Assembly: GCF_014843845.1 (NCBI RefSeq)
Contig: NZ_JHQS01000060.1
Coordinates: 213,998 to 277,997, forward strand
DNA: 64,000 bases
Direction of reading: 5' to 3'
Source of the DNA: Mesorhizobium amorphae
Lineage (GTDB): Bacteria > Pseudomonadota > Alphaproteobacteria > Rhizobiales > Rhizobiaceae
Made by a program: the position numbers and the translations under genes. Every line of letters starts with the position of its first letter. Position 1 is the first letter of the stretch. The notes beneath the pieces were generated by a model that was not told the DNA's origin, ran no database searches, and saw nothing but the letters and a program-made list of their open reading frames with translations. Positions 35,110 to 42,970 of this stretch are shown in pieces.

Positions 35110-35880
35110 ATGTCAGGTCTGCTCGCCGATCCGTGGTTCTATGCCGCCGCCCTTCCGGCGGTCATGCTCGTCGGCCTGTCGAAGGGCGGCTTTGGCGGGG
35201 CTGTCGGCTTCGTCGGCGTGCCGCTGATGGCGCTGACGATGCCGCCGGTGCAGGCCGCCGCCATCCTGCTGCCGATCCTGTGCCTGATGGATATCGTTTC
35301 GGTATGGACATGGTGGGGCGTCTACGACCGCAAGATGCTGGTCGACATGATGCCGGGAGCGGTGATCGGCATCGGTCTCGGCTGGCTGACGGCTGCTTTG
35401 GTCACCGAAGAAATGGTGCGGTTGATCGTCGGCGCGGTCGCCCTGATCTTCGTGCTGCGCTGGCTCTATCTGCAGTTCCGCCACGGCGCCGACCATGCGG
35501 CGGCACCCAACCGCGTGACCGCCGCCTTCTGGGGCACGGTCGCCGGCTTCACCAGCTTCGTCGCCCATGTCGGCGGCCCGCCCTTCCAGGTCTATGCCTT
35601 GCCGATCCGGCTCGATCCGAAGGTGCTGTCCGGGACATCGGCGATCTTCTTCGCCGCCACCAATGCGCTGAAGCTGATCCCCTATTTCGCGCTCGGCCAG
35701 TTCGACACCGCCAATTTGACCGCATCGGCGGTGCTGATGCCGCTGGCGCCGCTCGCGACCATCGCCGGCGCCTGGCTGGTGCGGCGCATGCGGCCGGAGG
35801 TCTTTTATCCGTTCACCTACGCCACCGTGGCCGTCGTCGCGGTCAAGCTTCTGTGGGACGGGATTGCCGGCCTGTTTTAG
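35110..35880 (+). CDS. TauE/SafE-family anion permease
   Basis: A 256-residue inner membrane protein with about seven helices. Conserved motifs are VGLSKGGFGGAVGFVGVPLMAL near the N-terminus and TSFVAHVGGPPFQVYALP in the middle, the TauE/SafE signature. The family exports sulfite or sulfoacetate or imports anions. The substrate is open. ATG at 35110. No sulfur-metabolism gene is adjacent. Confidence 0.88.
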   Translation: MSGLLADPWFYAAALPAVMLVGLSKGGFGGAVGFVGVPLMALTMPPVQAAAILLPILCLMDIVSVWTWWGVYDRKMLVDMMPGAVIGIGLGWLTAALVTEEMVRLIVGAVALIFVLRWLYLQFRHGADHAAAPNRVTAAFWGTVAGFTSFVAHVGGPPFQVYALPIRLDPKVLSGTSAIFFAATNALKLIPYFALGQFDTANLTASAVLMPLAPLATIAGAWLVRRMRPEVFYPFTYATVAVVAVKLLWDGIAGLF

Positions 35881-35919
35881 ATCGTGAGGGGCGGCCATGC
35901 GGCTGCCCCATCACCGGTT

Positions 35920-36471
35920 TCAGGCAGCGCGCTCCACGAGCCGGCGGCTGCCGCCAAAGGCGAGCGTGGCGCCTGCCACCACGACCAGCGCCATGCCGGC
36001 GAGGACGGCGAGGTCGTGCGCGGTCGGCTTGAGAACCATGTCGGCGACGATCACCAGCATCACCGCATAGTCGAAGCGTGCCACGCTCATCATGCGCTGG
36101 CCCACGGCAAGGGCGGCCGGCGTCACGCCGTCCTTGGCGATCATGCCGGCCATCCGCTCGGCGGTCGGCTTGAAGATGAACATGCCGATCGAGAAGGTGG
36201 TGGCGTAGCCGGCAAGGCCGATCAGGATCCAGAGGTCGGAGAAGCCGATCCAGAAGCCGCACATGATGAGCCCGAAGATGAGCGTCAGCATCGACATCGG
36301 CGCGAAAAAGCGGCCGCCCAGCTGCCCGCTGGCGCGCATCGCCTGCAGCTTGTCTTCGATGTTACCGGCGCGCTCGGCAAGCACGCCAAGCAGGAACAGC
36401 ACGAAACCGCCGCCGACCCACAGGGTGGCCGAAACGACGTGGAGGAATTTGACGATCGAGTACCAGTCCAT
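35920..36471 (-). CDS. DUF2269-type membrane protein
   Basis: A 183-residue protein with four to five membrane helices. It starts MDWYSIVKFLHVVSATLWVG, typical of DUF2269, with the conserved H and W in the first helix and AVMLVIVADMVLKP near the end. ATG 36471 follows GGGAGAGACCC. An upstream frame exists but has no family sequence. Convergent with the TauE/SafE gene. Function unknown. Confidence 0.85.
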   Translation of the reverse strand: MDWYSIVKFLHVVSATLWVGGGFVLFLLGVLAERAGNIEDKLQAMRASGQLGGRFFAPMSMLTLIFGLIMCGFWIGFSDLWILIGLAGYATTFSIGMFIFKPTAERMAGMIAKDGVTPAALAVGQRMMSVARFDYAVMLVIVADMVLKPTAHDLAVLAGMALVVVAGATLAFGGSRRLVERAA

Positions 36472-36700
36472 GGGTCTCTCCCTTGGGTATCCCAAATGAT
36501 TGCAGGCGGCGCGGCCGCCCGGTTCAGAGGAGCGGGCGTTTAGCGTGGCGGCTGTTTCGGAACGATGTCGGGAGGGAGACCGGCTTGTATCGACGATGCG
36601 CACGCCGCCCGATCGGGCACGTTTGTCCACGGGCGCGGCGATGCCGCCCTGTCCCGAAGCGGTACAGATTTGCGGCACGATGAGAATTTTTCCGGCGCCG

Positions 36701-36715
36701 TTAAGGGTTCATTAA
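36701..36715. promoter_or_regulatory. CtrA-type box upstream of the small RNA
   Basis: Perfect TTAA (36701-36704), seven bases, TTAA (36712-36715). It lies about 25-39 bases before the proposed RNA start, where a -35 region would be, which is the usual place for CtrA activation in Caulobacter. A TACTAT -10-like hexamer follows near 36731. The stretch 36472-36700 holds nothing that I can name. Confidence 0.7.
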
Positions 36716-36739
36716 GCTTTACGGGCGTTTACTATGCGC

Positions 36740-36837
36740 ATCCAGTGATCTGGATTCTTACCGAGTGGTTGGAGCCACTTTGTTTGACGCCTCCCTGTTA
36801 AACTCCTGAGAGCCGCCTTATCCGCGGCTCTTTTTTT
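36740..36837 (+). ncRNA. Candidate trans-acting small RNA, four hairpins with terminator
   Basis: Four consecutive hairpins. ATCCAG-TGAT-CTGGAT (36740-36755). AGTGG-TTGGAG-CCACT (36764-36779). GTTT...AAAC (36782-36803), whose loop shows CGCCTCCCTG, an anti-Shine-Dalgarno-like sequence. Last is a strong AGAGCCGC-7-GCGGCTCT stem (36809-36831) with a seven-T tract. There is no open reading frame of note. The layout fits Rhizobiales trans-acting sRNAs that mask ribosome-binding sites. It resembles my memory of the suhB/MmgR class, but I cannot confirm the family. A CtrA-type box precedes it. Confidence 0.7.
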
Positions 36838-36872
36838 GTCCGCGGCCCGCTTTGGCCAGGCCGGCTCCGCCG

Positions 36873-36887
36873 TTAACCCTTCGTTAA
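36873..36887. promoter_or_regulatory. CtrA-type box upstream of rcdA
   Basis: Perfect TTAA-N7-TTAA (36873-36876 and 36884-36887), 116 bases before the rcdA ATG. In Caulobacter rcdA is itself transcribed under CtrA control. Confidence 0.75.
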
Positions 36888-37002
36888 ACATGTGCTTGCC
36901 TTCACCGGCGGCGAAGCGCATTTTCAAGCTTCAGTCATTTAGGGTTCAGGGCGTGACGGCATACGATGCCGAATCGGCTTGCGGCAGTGCAGGGGCGTAG
37001 CG

Positions 37003-37533
37003 ATGAACGAGCCTTCCATGGGGAGCGCGAAAACCATCAAATTGGCGGAGCGCCGGGTTTTCTCCCAGTCCTTCAAGCCACTCTACCAGGAGGGCATGGG
37101 CCTGGTCGAGCAGGCGGCCGAATATCTCGACGGCAAGGGCCGCGCCGAGGCCAAGAAGCTGTCGAGGACGGCTGCGACCCTTTATGCGGCCGAATCGATG
37201 CGGCTGACCACCAGGCTGATGCAGGTCGCTTCCTGGCTGCTTCTGCAGCGGGCGGCCAATTCCGGCGAGATGACCCGCGACCAGGTCGCGTCCGAAAAGT
37301 CCAAGGTGCGTCTCGACACCGCTTCCGCGCATGACGAAGCGATCGGCTGGGCCGAATTGCCGGCGGATTTTCTCGACCTCGTCACCCGCTCGCTGCGCCT
37401 GCAGGCGCTGGTGCGCCGCATGGATGAGGAGATCTACGGCAACGCCTTCGCCGATGCGCCGCCGGCGGTCCGCCGGGCCAATCCGGTTTCCGACCAGATC
37501 AGCCTGCTGAACACCGCATTCGCGCGCGGCTGA
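37003..37533 (+). CDS. rcdA: RcdA-like protease adaptor (DUF1465)
   Basis: A 176-residue helical protein. In Caulobacter RcdA, with CpdR and PopA, delivers the cell-cycle regulator CtrA to the ClpXP protease. The sequence shows the DUF1465 pattern: FSQSFKPLYQEGMGLVEQAAEYLDG, AATLYAAESMRLTTRLMQVASWLL, and QLSLLN-like end (VSDQISLLNTAFARG). ATG 37003 or 37018 are both possible. The perfect CtrA-type box upstream supports the assignment, since target and regulator would form a feedback loop. It lies immediately before the ruv region. Confidence 0.8.
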   Translation: MNEPSMGSAKTIKLAERRVFSQSFKPLYQEGMGLVEQAAEYLDGKGRAEAKKLSRTAATLYAAESMRLTTRLMQVASWLLLQRAANSGEMTRDQVASEKSKVRLDTASAHDEAIGWAELPADFLDLVTRSLRLQALVRRMDEEIYGNAFADAPPAVRRANPVSDQISLLNTAFARG

Positions 37534-37656
37534 AAAGGCCCGCGCCATCTCCCATCAGTGCGAATTCTTAGGCAGCGAGTGAGCTGCTGTGCAGTATCGT
37601 TTCTGGTTTGTTCACATTTCGCTGGCATCGCTGTCCGCCGAGGGTAGACTTGGTGG

Positions 37657-38166
37657 ATGGGGGAAGCGATTCGCATCATCGGTATCGATCCGGGGCTCAG
37701 GCGCACCGGCTGGGGCATCGTCGAGAGCCTCGGCAATTCCCTGCGCTTCGTCGACTCCGGCACCGTGCGTTCCGACGACAAGGCGGCGCTGGCGGTGCGG
37801 CTCTGCCAGCTGCATGACGGGCTGACCGAGGTGCTGCACGCGGCCATGCCGCACGAGGCCGCGGTCGAGCAGACTTTCGTCAACAAGGATGCAACGGCGA
37901 CGCTGAAGCTCGGCCAGGCGCGGGGCATCGCCATGCTGGTGCCGGCGCGCGCCGGGCTGGTCGTGGCCGAATATGCGCCCAATGCCGTCAAGAAGGCGGT
38001 GATCGGCGTCGGCCATGGCGACAAGAAGCAGATCCACATGATGGTCAAGGTGCTGATGCCAAAGGCGACCTTCGACAGCGACGACGCCGCCGATGCGCTG
38101 GCCATCGCCATCTGCCACGCCCACCACCGGCAAAGCGTCGCCTACCGGATGGCGGCAGCCGGATAA
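37657..38166 (+). CDS. ruvC: Holliday junction resolvase RuvC
   Basis: A 169-residue endonuclease that cuts four-way junctions bound by RuvAB. Catalytic acids are visible: Asp11 in GIDPGLRRTGWG, Glu in AAVEQTFVNKD, and the C-terminal FDSDDAADALAIAICHAHH cluster. ATG at 37657. A GTTC half-site upstream (37610) lacks a good partner, so the usual SOS box in front of ruvC is not evident. Instead an intact one follows the stop. A toxin-antitoxin pair separates ruvC from ruvA. Confidence 0.96.
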   Translation: MGEAIRIIGIDPGLRRTGWGIVESLGNSLRFVDSGTVRSDDKAALAVRLCQLHDGLTEVLHAAMPHEAAVEQTFVNKDATATLKLGQARGIAMLVPARAGLVVAEYAPNAVKKAVIGVGHGDKKQIHMMVKVLMPKATFDSDDAADALAIAICHAHHRQSVAYRMAAAG

Positions 38167-38170
38167 ATCT

Positions 38171-38185
38171 GTTCTTGACTTGTTC
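38171..38185 (+). promoter_or_regulatory. LexA-type SOS box overlapping a -35 element
   Basis: GTTC (38171-38174), seven bases, GTTC (38182-38185), a perfect match to the alphaproteobacterial LexA consensus. The spacer contains TTGACT (38175-38180), a good -35 hexamer, with TAAGTA near 38199 as -10. A LexA dimer here would block this promoter. Confidence 0.75.
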
Positions 38186-38201
38186 ACGGTAAAGGCGGTA
38201 A

Positions 38202-38221
38202 GTAATACCTAGAGGTATTAC
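38202..38221. promoter_or_regulatory. VapB operator candidate
   Basis: Perfect GTAATACC-TAGA-GGTATTAC palindrome (8+4+8), ending one base before the vapB ATG (38223). It contains the GAGG ribosome-binding site, so the antitoxin complex could act on transcription and cover the start site. Confidence 0.75.
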
Positions 38222-38222
38222 C

Positions 38223-38492
38223 ATGCGCGTGACAACCAAAGGGCAAGTGACCATTCCCAAGGAGATACGGGATCATCTGGGTATCGGCCCGGGTTCGGAG
38301 GTTGAGTTTGTGGCCACAGACGATGGTGCCCGGGTTGTGGCGGTAAACGAAAATATTTCCGAAGAAGAGGCTTCTCACAGGTTCAGCCAAGCGCTCGACC
38401 TGCTGGCCGGGACGCTGGATCTGGGTGGCATGACGACGGACGAGTATATGGAGTGGCTGAGGGGCTCCCGTGAAGATCTCGACGTTGGTTGA
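38223..38492 (+). CDS. vapB: AbrB/MazE-type antitoxin of a VapBC pair
   Basis: An 89-residue protein. The N-terminal swapped-hairpin DNA-binding domain is MRVTTKGQVTIPKEIRDHLG followed by GSEVEFVATDDGARVVAV. The C-terminal part (residues 55-89, ALDLLAGTLDLGGMTTDEYM) should wrap around the toxin. It overlaps the toxin gene by 23 bases, the normal coupling. It is transcribed in the same direction as ruvA, from the region holding the LexA-type box and its own palindrome. Confidence 0.92.
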   Translation: MRVTTKGQVTIPKEIRDHLGIGPGSEVEFVATDDGARVVAVNENISEEEASHRFSQALDLLAGTLDLGGMTTDEYMEWLRGSREDLDVG

Positions 38493-38886
38493 CACAAATG
38501 TCCTGATCGATGTTTGGGGGCCAGCCGGGCGCCAGACGAAGTGGTCGGCATCGGTGATCGCCGCATGCCGACGCGACGGCGCGTTGGTCATCAACACAAT
38601 CGTCTGGTCCGAACTCGCTCCGCTCGCGACCGAAGCGGCACTTCGTAGAGCGGTTGAAACGCTCAAGATGGATCGCGAACTCCTGCCATGGGAGGCGGCC
38701 TTTCTCGCCGGTATCGCTCATTCCCAATACCGTCGCGCCGGCGGTCTTCGCGAGCGAACCCTGCCTGATTTCTTCATTGGCGCCCATGCAGTCGTTGCCG
38801 GACATCGTCTGCTGACGCGCGATGCCGTGCGCTACCGAAGCTATTTTCCGGACCTCGAAATCATCTCTCCGGAGACTCACCCATGA
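38470..38886 (+). CDS. vapC: PIN-domain toxin (VapC-type ribonuclease)
   Basis: A 138-residue Mg-dependent RNase. The acidic residues of the PIN site are Asp8 (LVDTNVLID), Glu in NTIVWSELAP, Asp in LPDFFIGAHAVV and Asp in LLTRDAVRY, all present, so the toxin looks active. GTG start at 38470 after GAGGGGCTCCC. The gene ends 10 bases before ruvA, so ruvA is probably read from the same transcript. Targets of VapC enzymes are usually initiator tRNA or rRNA. Confidence 0.92.
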   Translation: MKISTLVDTNVLIDVWGPAGRQTKWSASVIAACRRDGALVINTIVWSELAPLATEAALRRAVETLKMDRELLPWEAAFLAGIAHSQYRRAGGLRERTLPDFFIGAHAVVAGHRLLTRDAVRYRSYFPDLEIISPETHP

Positions 38887-38896
38887 GGGCCAGGGC

Positions 38897-39517
38897 ATGA
38901 TCGGCAAGCTCAAGGGCACACTGGACGAGATCGACGAGGATTTCTGCCTCGTCGACGTGCATGGCGTCGGCTACGTCGCCTACTGCTCGGCGCGCACGCT
39001 GGCCGCGTTGCCGGCGCCCGGCGAGGCTGTGGTGCTGTTCATCGAGACCTATGTGCGCGAGGACATGATCCGGCTCTACGGTTTCCAGTCGGCGCTGGAG
39101 CGCGAGTGGTTTCGGCTCTTGATGAACAATGTGCAGGGCGTCGGCGCCAAGGTGGCGCTGGCCATCCTGTCGACGCTGGCGCCGGCCGATCTCGCCAATG
39201 CGATCGCGCTGCGCGATATCGCCATGGTCTCCCGCGCGCCGGGTGTCGGCAAGAAGGTGGCCGAGCGCATCGTCACCGAACTGAAGAACAAGGCGCCGGC
39301 CTATGCCGGTGCTGCCTCCGGCACCATCGGCCTCAAGCAGGAGCTCGGCGAGGGCGTCGCACCGGCACCGATCACCGATGCCGTCTCGGCGCTGGTCAAT
39401 CTCGGCTATTCGCGCGACATCGCTGCCAATGCGGTGTCGGCGGCACTGAAGACGGCCGGCGAGGGCGCCGATGCCTCTAAGCTCATTCGATTTGGGCTGA
39501 AGGAACTGGCGCGGTGA
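38897..39517 (+). CDS. ruvA: Holliday junction DNA helicase subunit RuvA
   Basis: A 206-residue junction-binding protein with the OB domain (MIGKLKGTLDEIDEDFCLVD), two helix-hairpin-helix motifs (NNVQGVGAKVALAILSTL and VSRAPGVGKKVAERIVTELK) and the C-terminal RuvB-binding domain (AVSALVNLGYSRDIAANAVSAAL). ATG at 38897, 10 bases after vapC. In most Rhizobiales it follows ruvC directly. Confidence 0.96.
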   Translation: MIGKLKGTLDEIDEDFCLVDVHGVGYVAYCSARTLAALPAPGEAVVLFIETYVREDMIRLYGFQSALEREWFRLLMNNVQGVGAKVALAILSTLAPADLANAIALRDIAMVSRAPGVGKKVAERIVTELKNKAPAYAGAASGTIGLKQELGEGVAPAPITDAVSALVNLGYSRDIAANAVSAALKTAGEGADASKLIRFGLKELAR

Positions 39518-39560
39518 GGCGTGGCTTGCCGTCATCCATGGCTTGTGCAAGGAGATCAGC

Positions 39561-40598
39561 ATGAGCCTTTCGCCCCGTCTGATCGCGCCTGACAAACGCG
39601 GCGAGGATGCCGAGCAGACCTTGCGGCCGCAGACGCTCGACGACTTCGTCGGCCAGGCGGCGGTGCGGGCCAACCTCAAGGTCTTCGTCGACGCCGCCAA
39701 GGGGCGCGGCGAGGCGCTCGACCATGTGCTGTTCGTCGGTCCGCCGGGTCTCGGCAAGACAACGCTGGCACAGATCATGGCGCGCGAGCTCGGCGTCAAC
39801 TTCCGCTCGACCTCCGGCCCGGTCATTGCCAAGGCCGGCGATCTGGCGGCGCTGCTCACCAATCTCGAAGACCGCGACGTGCTGTTCATCGACGAGATCC
39901 ACCGGCTCAATCCGGCGGTCGAGGAAATCCTCTATCCGGCGATGGAGGATTTCCAGCTCGACCTGATCATCGGCGAAGGGCCGGCGGCGCGTTCCGTCAA
40001 GATCGACCTTGCCCGCTTCACGCTGGTTGCCGCCACCACTCGGCTCGGCCTGTTGACCAATCCGCTGCGCGACCGTTTCGGCATTCCGGTCCGGCTCAAT
40101 TTCTACACGGTCGAGGAGCTGGAGCAGATCGTGCGCCGCGGCGCTCGGATCCTTGCCATGCCGCTCGGCGACGACGGCGCGCTGGAGATCGCGCGGCGCG
40201 CACGCGGCACGCCGCGTATCGCCGGCCGGCTGCTGCGCCGCGTGCGCGATTTTGCATCGGTCGCCGGCGACGGGCATGTCGACCGCAGGATCGCCGACGA
40301 GGCGCTGACCAGGCTGGAGGTCGACGCGCTGGGCCTCGATGCGCTCGACCGTCGCTATCTCTCAATGATCGCGCGCAATTTCGGCGGTGGGCCGGTCGGC
40401 ATCGAGACCATCGCCGCAGGGCTCTCCGAGCCGCGCGACGCCATCGAGGACATCATCGAACCCTACCTGATCCAGCAGGGTTTCATCCAACGCACGCCGC
40501 GCGGGCGGGTGCTGACAGCCAATGCCTGGCGCCATCTCGGCCTCGATGCACCGAAGGATCTGGCGCAGCAGCAGATCAGCCTGTTCCAGGAAGAGTAA
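39561..40598 (+). CDS. ruvB: Holliday junction branch-migration ATPase RuvB
   Basis: A 345-residue AAA+ motor. Walker A is GPPGLGKTT from residue 60, Walker B VLFIDEIHRLN, sensor 1 LVAATTRLGLL, and the arginine finger region DRFGIPVRLNFY. The C-terminal winged helix is GVPI-like, ending in IQQGFIQRTPRGRVLTANAW. ATG 39561 follows AAGGAGATCAGC, better than ATG 39543. It is transcribed with ruvA. Confidence 0.97.
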   Translation: MSLSPRLIAPDKRGEDAEQTLRPQTLDDFVGQAAVRANLKVFVDAAKGRGEALDHVLFVGPPGLGKTTLAQIMARELGVNFRSTSGPVIAKAGDLAALLTNLEDRDVLFIDEIHRLNPAVEEILYPAMEDFQLDLIIGEGPAARSVKIDLARFTLVAATTRLGLLTNPLRDRFGIPVRLNFYTVEELEQIVRRGARILAMPLGDDGALEIARRARGTPRIAGRLLRRVRDFASVAGDGHVDRRIADEALTRLEVDALGLDALDRRYLSMIARNFGGGPVGIETIAAGLSEPRDAIEDIIEPYLIQQGFIQRTPRGRVLTANAWRHLGLDAPKDLAQQQISLFQEE

Positions 40599-40742
40599 CG
40601 GAGATTTGTTCTTCGGTTGCCCCGAGGAACGGCGTTACTGCGCAAAATCTCCTCGCTTCCGCCAGCGTGAAGGCGCAATTGCCCGCTTCATGGCAAGTCT
40701 TGCTCAATGGAATTGCCATCCCAAAGAGGCCGGGGCTCTTCG

Positions 40743-41645
40743 ATGATCACCAGACGTGGCTTCCTGCGCCTCATCGGCGGCTCGTTCCTGTCGATGGTGT
40801 CGCTTGGCGCCTATGCGGTCGGCATCGAGCCGATGCTGCTGACGCATGTGAAGCGCTATTCGCTGACACCGCCGCATTGGCCGGCGGGCCTCAAACTGCG
40901 CGTCGTTGCTCTGGCCGACATCCATGCCTGCCGTCCCTGGATGACGCCCGAGCGGATTGCCTCGCTCGCCGCCGAGGCAAACGCACTCAAGCCGGATGTG
41001 ATCGTCATGCTTGGCGATTTTCCGGCTGGAACCCGCCTGGTGTCGGACTGGGTGGACGCGTCGGAATGGGCGCCGGCCCTGTCCGGGCTCAAGGCACCGC
41101 TCGGCGTCTGGTCCATCCTTGGCAATCACGACTGGTGGGAGGATCGTGCAGCGCAGGCGGCCGGCGCCGGGCCGACGATTTCGCGCAAGGCGCTGGAGGC
41201 CGTCGGCATTCCGGTGCTGGAGAACGATGTCGTGCGCCTCGAAAAGGACGGACACGGTTTCTGGCTTGCCGGACTTGCGGATCAGCTGGCACTACGCCCT
41301 GGCCAGGCCTGGGGCCGGACCGGCTTCAAGGGGCTCGACGATCTCGACGGCACACTGGCAAAGGTAAGCGACGGCGCGCCCGTCATCCTGCTGGCGCATG
41401 AGCCGGACATATTTCCGAAGGTGCCGTCGCGGGTTTCGCTGACCCTGTCCGGCCACACCCATGGCGGGCAGGTGCGGCTGTTCGGCTATTCGCCGGTCGT
41501 GCCGTCACGGTTCGGCAATCGCTACGCCTATGGCCATGTTGTGGAACAGGACCGCAACCTGATCGTATCCGGCGGGCTCGGCTTCAGCATCATGCCAGTG
41601 CGTTTTGGCATGCGCCCGGAGATACTGCAGATCGATTTGGGTTGA
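40743..41645 (+). CDS. Exported calcineurin-like metallophosphoesterase
   Basis: A 300-residue YkuE/LpxG-like phosphoesterase. A twin-arginine-type N-terminus (TRRGFLRLIGGSFLSMVSLG) suggests folded export or membrane anchoring. Metal motifs are VVALADIHACRP, VIVMLGDFPAG, WSILGNHDWWED, LLAHEPDIF and LSGHTHGGQVRLFG, all intact. Possible substrates are phospholipids or lipid-A precursors. ATG 40743 chosen to give the Tat signal at the N-terminus. It lies 145 bases after ruvB. Confidence 0.9.
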   Translation: MITRRGFLRLIGGSFLSMVSLGAYAVGIEPMLLTHVKRYSLTPPHWPAGLKLRVVALADIHACRPWMTPERIASLAAEANALKPDVIVMLGDFPAGTRLVSDWVDASEWAPALSGLKAPLGVWSILGNHDWWEDRAAQAAGAGPTISRKALEAVGIPVLENDVVRLEKDGHGFWLAGLADQLALRPGQAWGRTGFKGLDDLDGTLAKVSDGAPVILLAHEPDIFPKVPSRVSLTLSGHTHGGQVRLFGYSPVVPSRFGNRYAYGHVVEQDRNLIVSGGLGFSIMPVRFGMRPEILQIDLG

Positions 41646-41667
41646 TTCCTCAATCCTGCCCGGCGTC

Positions 41668-42900
41668 TTAGTGAAGCGACCGGATCGCATCCATCACTTC
41701 AGGCTCGGCCTTGTCGCCATCGAAGGCATCGACGATGCCGAAGGCGCCGCCGAAACTCCACACCGACCAGGAAAAGCCGTGCGCTTCGGCGCGCGCGATC
41801 ATGTCCCTGACATAGGCTGCGCGATAATCACCAGGCATCACATAGGAATTGCCGTATTCCTGGCGAATCATGCCGAACTCACCCAGCGTGATGTTTTCCG
41901 GCTTGATGCCGTTGGCCTTGGCCCAACCCTCCACTGCCTTGAATGGTGCATCCATCAGCCCAAGCAGCTTTTCGTCCGTGTCCATACTGGCGACCTGCTC
42001 GTCGAGATAGGCAAGCATGCCGTTCTGCCGTGTCCATGGCGCTTCGGCCTTGATCCGGGCGCGGATCGTATCCAGCGCCACATCGAGCTGAGCGTGCGGC
42101 ACCGCGGTCAGCGGAAAGGGCAGACCGGTGACATAGCGGATGAAATCGCCGGCCCAGGTAGCGCCCTGATGGGTGAGCAGGAACGGATCATAGGAATGGA
42201 AGGTCCAGATGATGTTGTCGTCGGCGATCATCGTCGGATCGATCTTCGCCAGCGAGGCGGCGTTGGAATAGCAGGCCCCGGTCAGGATCAAAGTGAGCTT
42301 GGTCGCCGAGGCGCGCGCCGCCGCGAACAGTTTCAGCTGCCGGTCGGGCCACAGGCTGGTGCCGTCGCCGTCACAGTCGACGATCGGCTCGTTCATCGGC
42401 TCGAAAGCGACCTGGTGCGGATCCTCAGTGGCCAGCGTGCGCGCCATCTTGCGCACCATCTCGACATAGGCATCGAAGATCCCGGGATTGTCCATCACCT
42501 CGCCCATGCCGATCTTGCGGCTGCCGCCGGACGGGATCAGGTGCATGTCGACGATGACCTTCAGCCCGGCACGGTTGATCATGCGCACCGAGTCCAGCAC
42601 ACTGGCGTAGAGGTCGTCGCGCAGCGCCACCGTCTCGGCGGAGAGGAATGGCGAGGGGTCGACCGGCATGCGCAGGAAATCGAAACCGGCATCCTTCAGC
42701 GCTTTGAGATCGTCATCTTTGAGGAACTTGCGCCACTCTGGATAAGGCAGGATGGCTTTGGGGTCGTTCCACTTGTCCTCGCCGACCCAGGTCGTCCATT
42801 GGTCGAGGTTGAGGCCGCGCTTCATGGAGAAGGTCGCCGCCTGGCCAGGCAGCGCCAGGTTGGTCAGCACAAGCAGCGTCGCCAGCAAGGTCTTGATCAT
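41668..42900 (-). CDS. Glycoside hydrolase family 5-like secreted enzyme
   Basis: A 410-residue (beta/alpha)8 glycosidase. The signal peptide is IKTLLATLLVLTNLALPG ending in QAA. The acid/base Glu lies in VAFEPMNEPIVD and the nucleophile Glu in ITLGEFGMIRQ, with FHSYDPFLLTHQG between, the GH5 order. The substrate could be a beta-glucan or cellulose-like polymer. ATG 42900 gives a normal signal peptide. An ATG at 42951 would add 17 residues. It runs opposite to its neighbours and interrupts the rightward ruv-tol region. Confidence 0.9.
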   Translation of the reverse strand: MIKTLLATLLVLTNLALPGQAATFSMKRGLNLDQWTTWVGEDKWNDPKAILPYPEWRKFLKDDDLKALKDAGFDFLRMPVDPSPFLSAETVALRDDLYASVLDSVRMINRAGLKVIVDMHLIPSGGSRKIGMGEVMDNPGIFDAYVEMVRKMARTLATEDPHQVAFEPMNEPIVDCDGDGTSLWPDRQLKLFAAARASATKLTLILTGACYSNAASLAKIDPTMIADDNIIWTFHSYDPFLLTHQGATWAGDFIRYVTGLPFPLTAVPHAQLDVALDTIRARIKAEAPWTRQNGMLAYLDEQVASMDTDEKLLGLMDAPFKAVEGWAKANGIKPENITLGEFGMIRQEYGNSYVMPGDYRAAYVRDMIARAEAHGFSWSVWSFGGAFGIVDAFDGDKAEPEVMDAIRSLH

Positions 42901-42970
42901 CGCGCCCAACAGTGCCATCCGGTTCCCGCGCCGCAACACCTGCCTGCTCATGCCCGAAAAGGAAAGCGCA

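Noticed and set aside
37610..37624. Possible LexA box upstream of ruvC (GTTC-N7-GCTG)
   Set aside because: The second half-site matches only two of four bases. The perfect box is downstream of ruvC.
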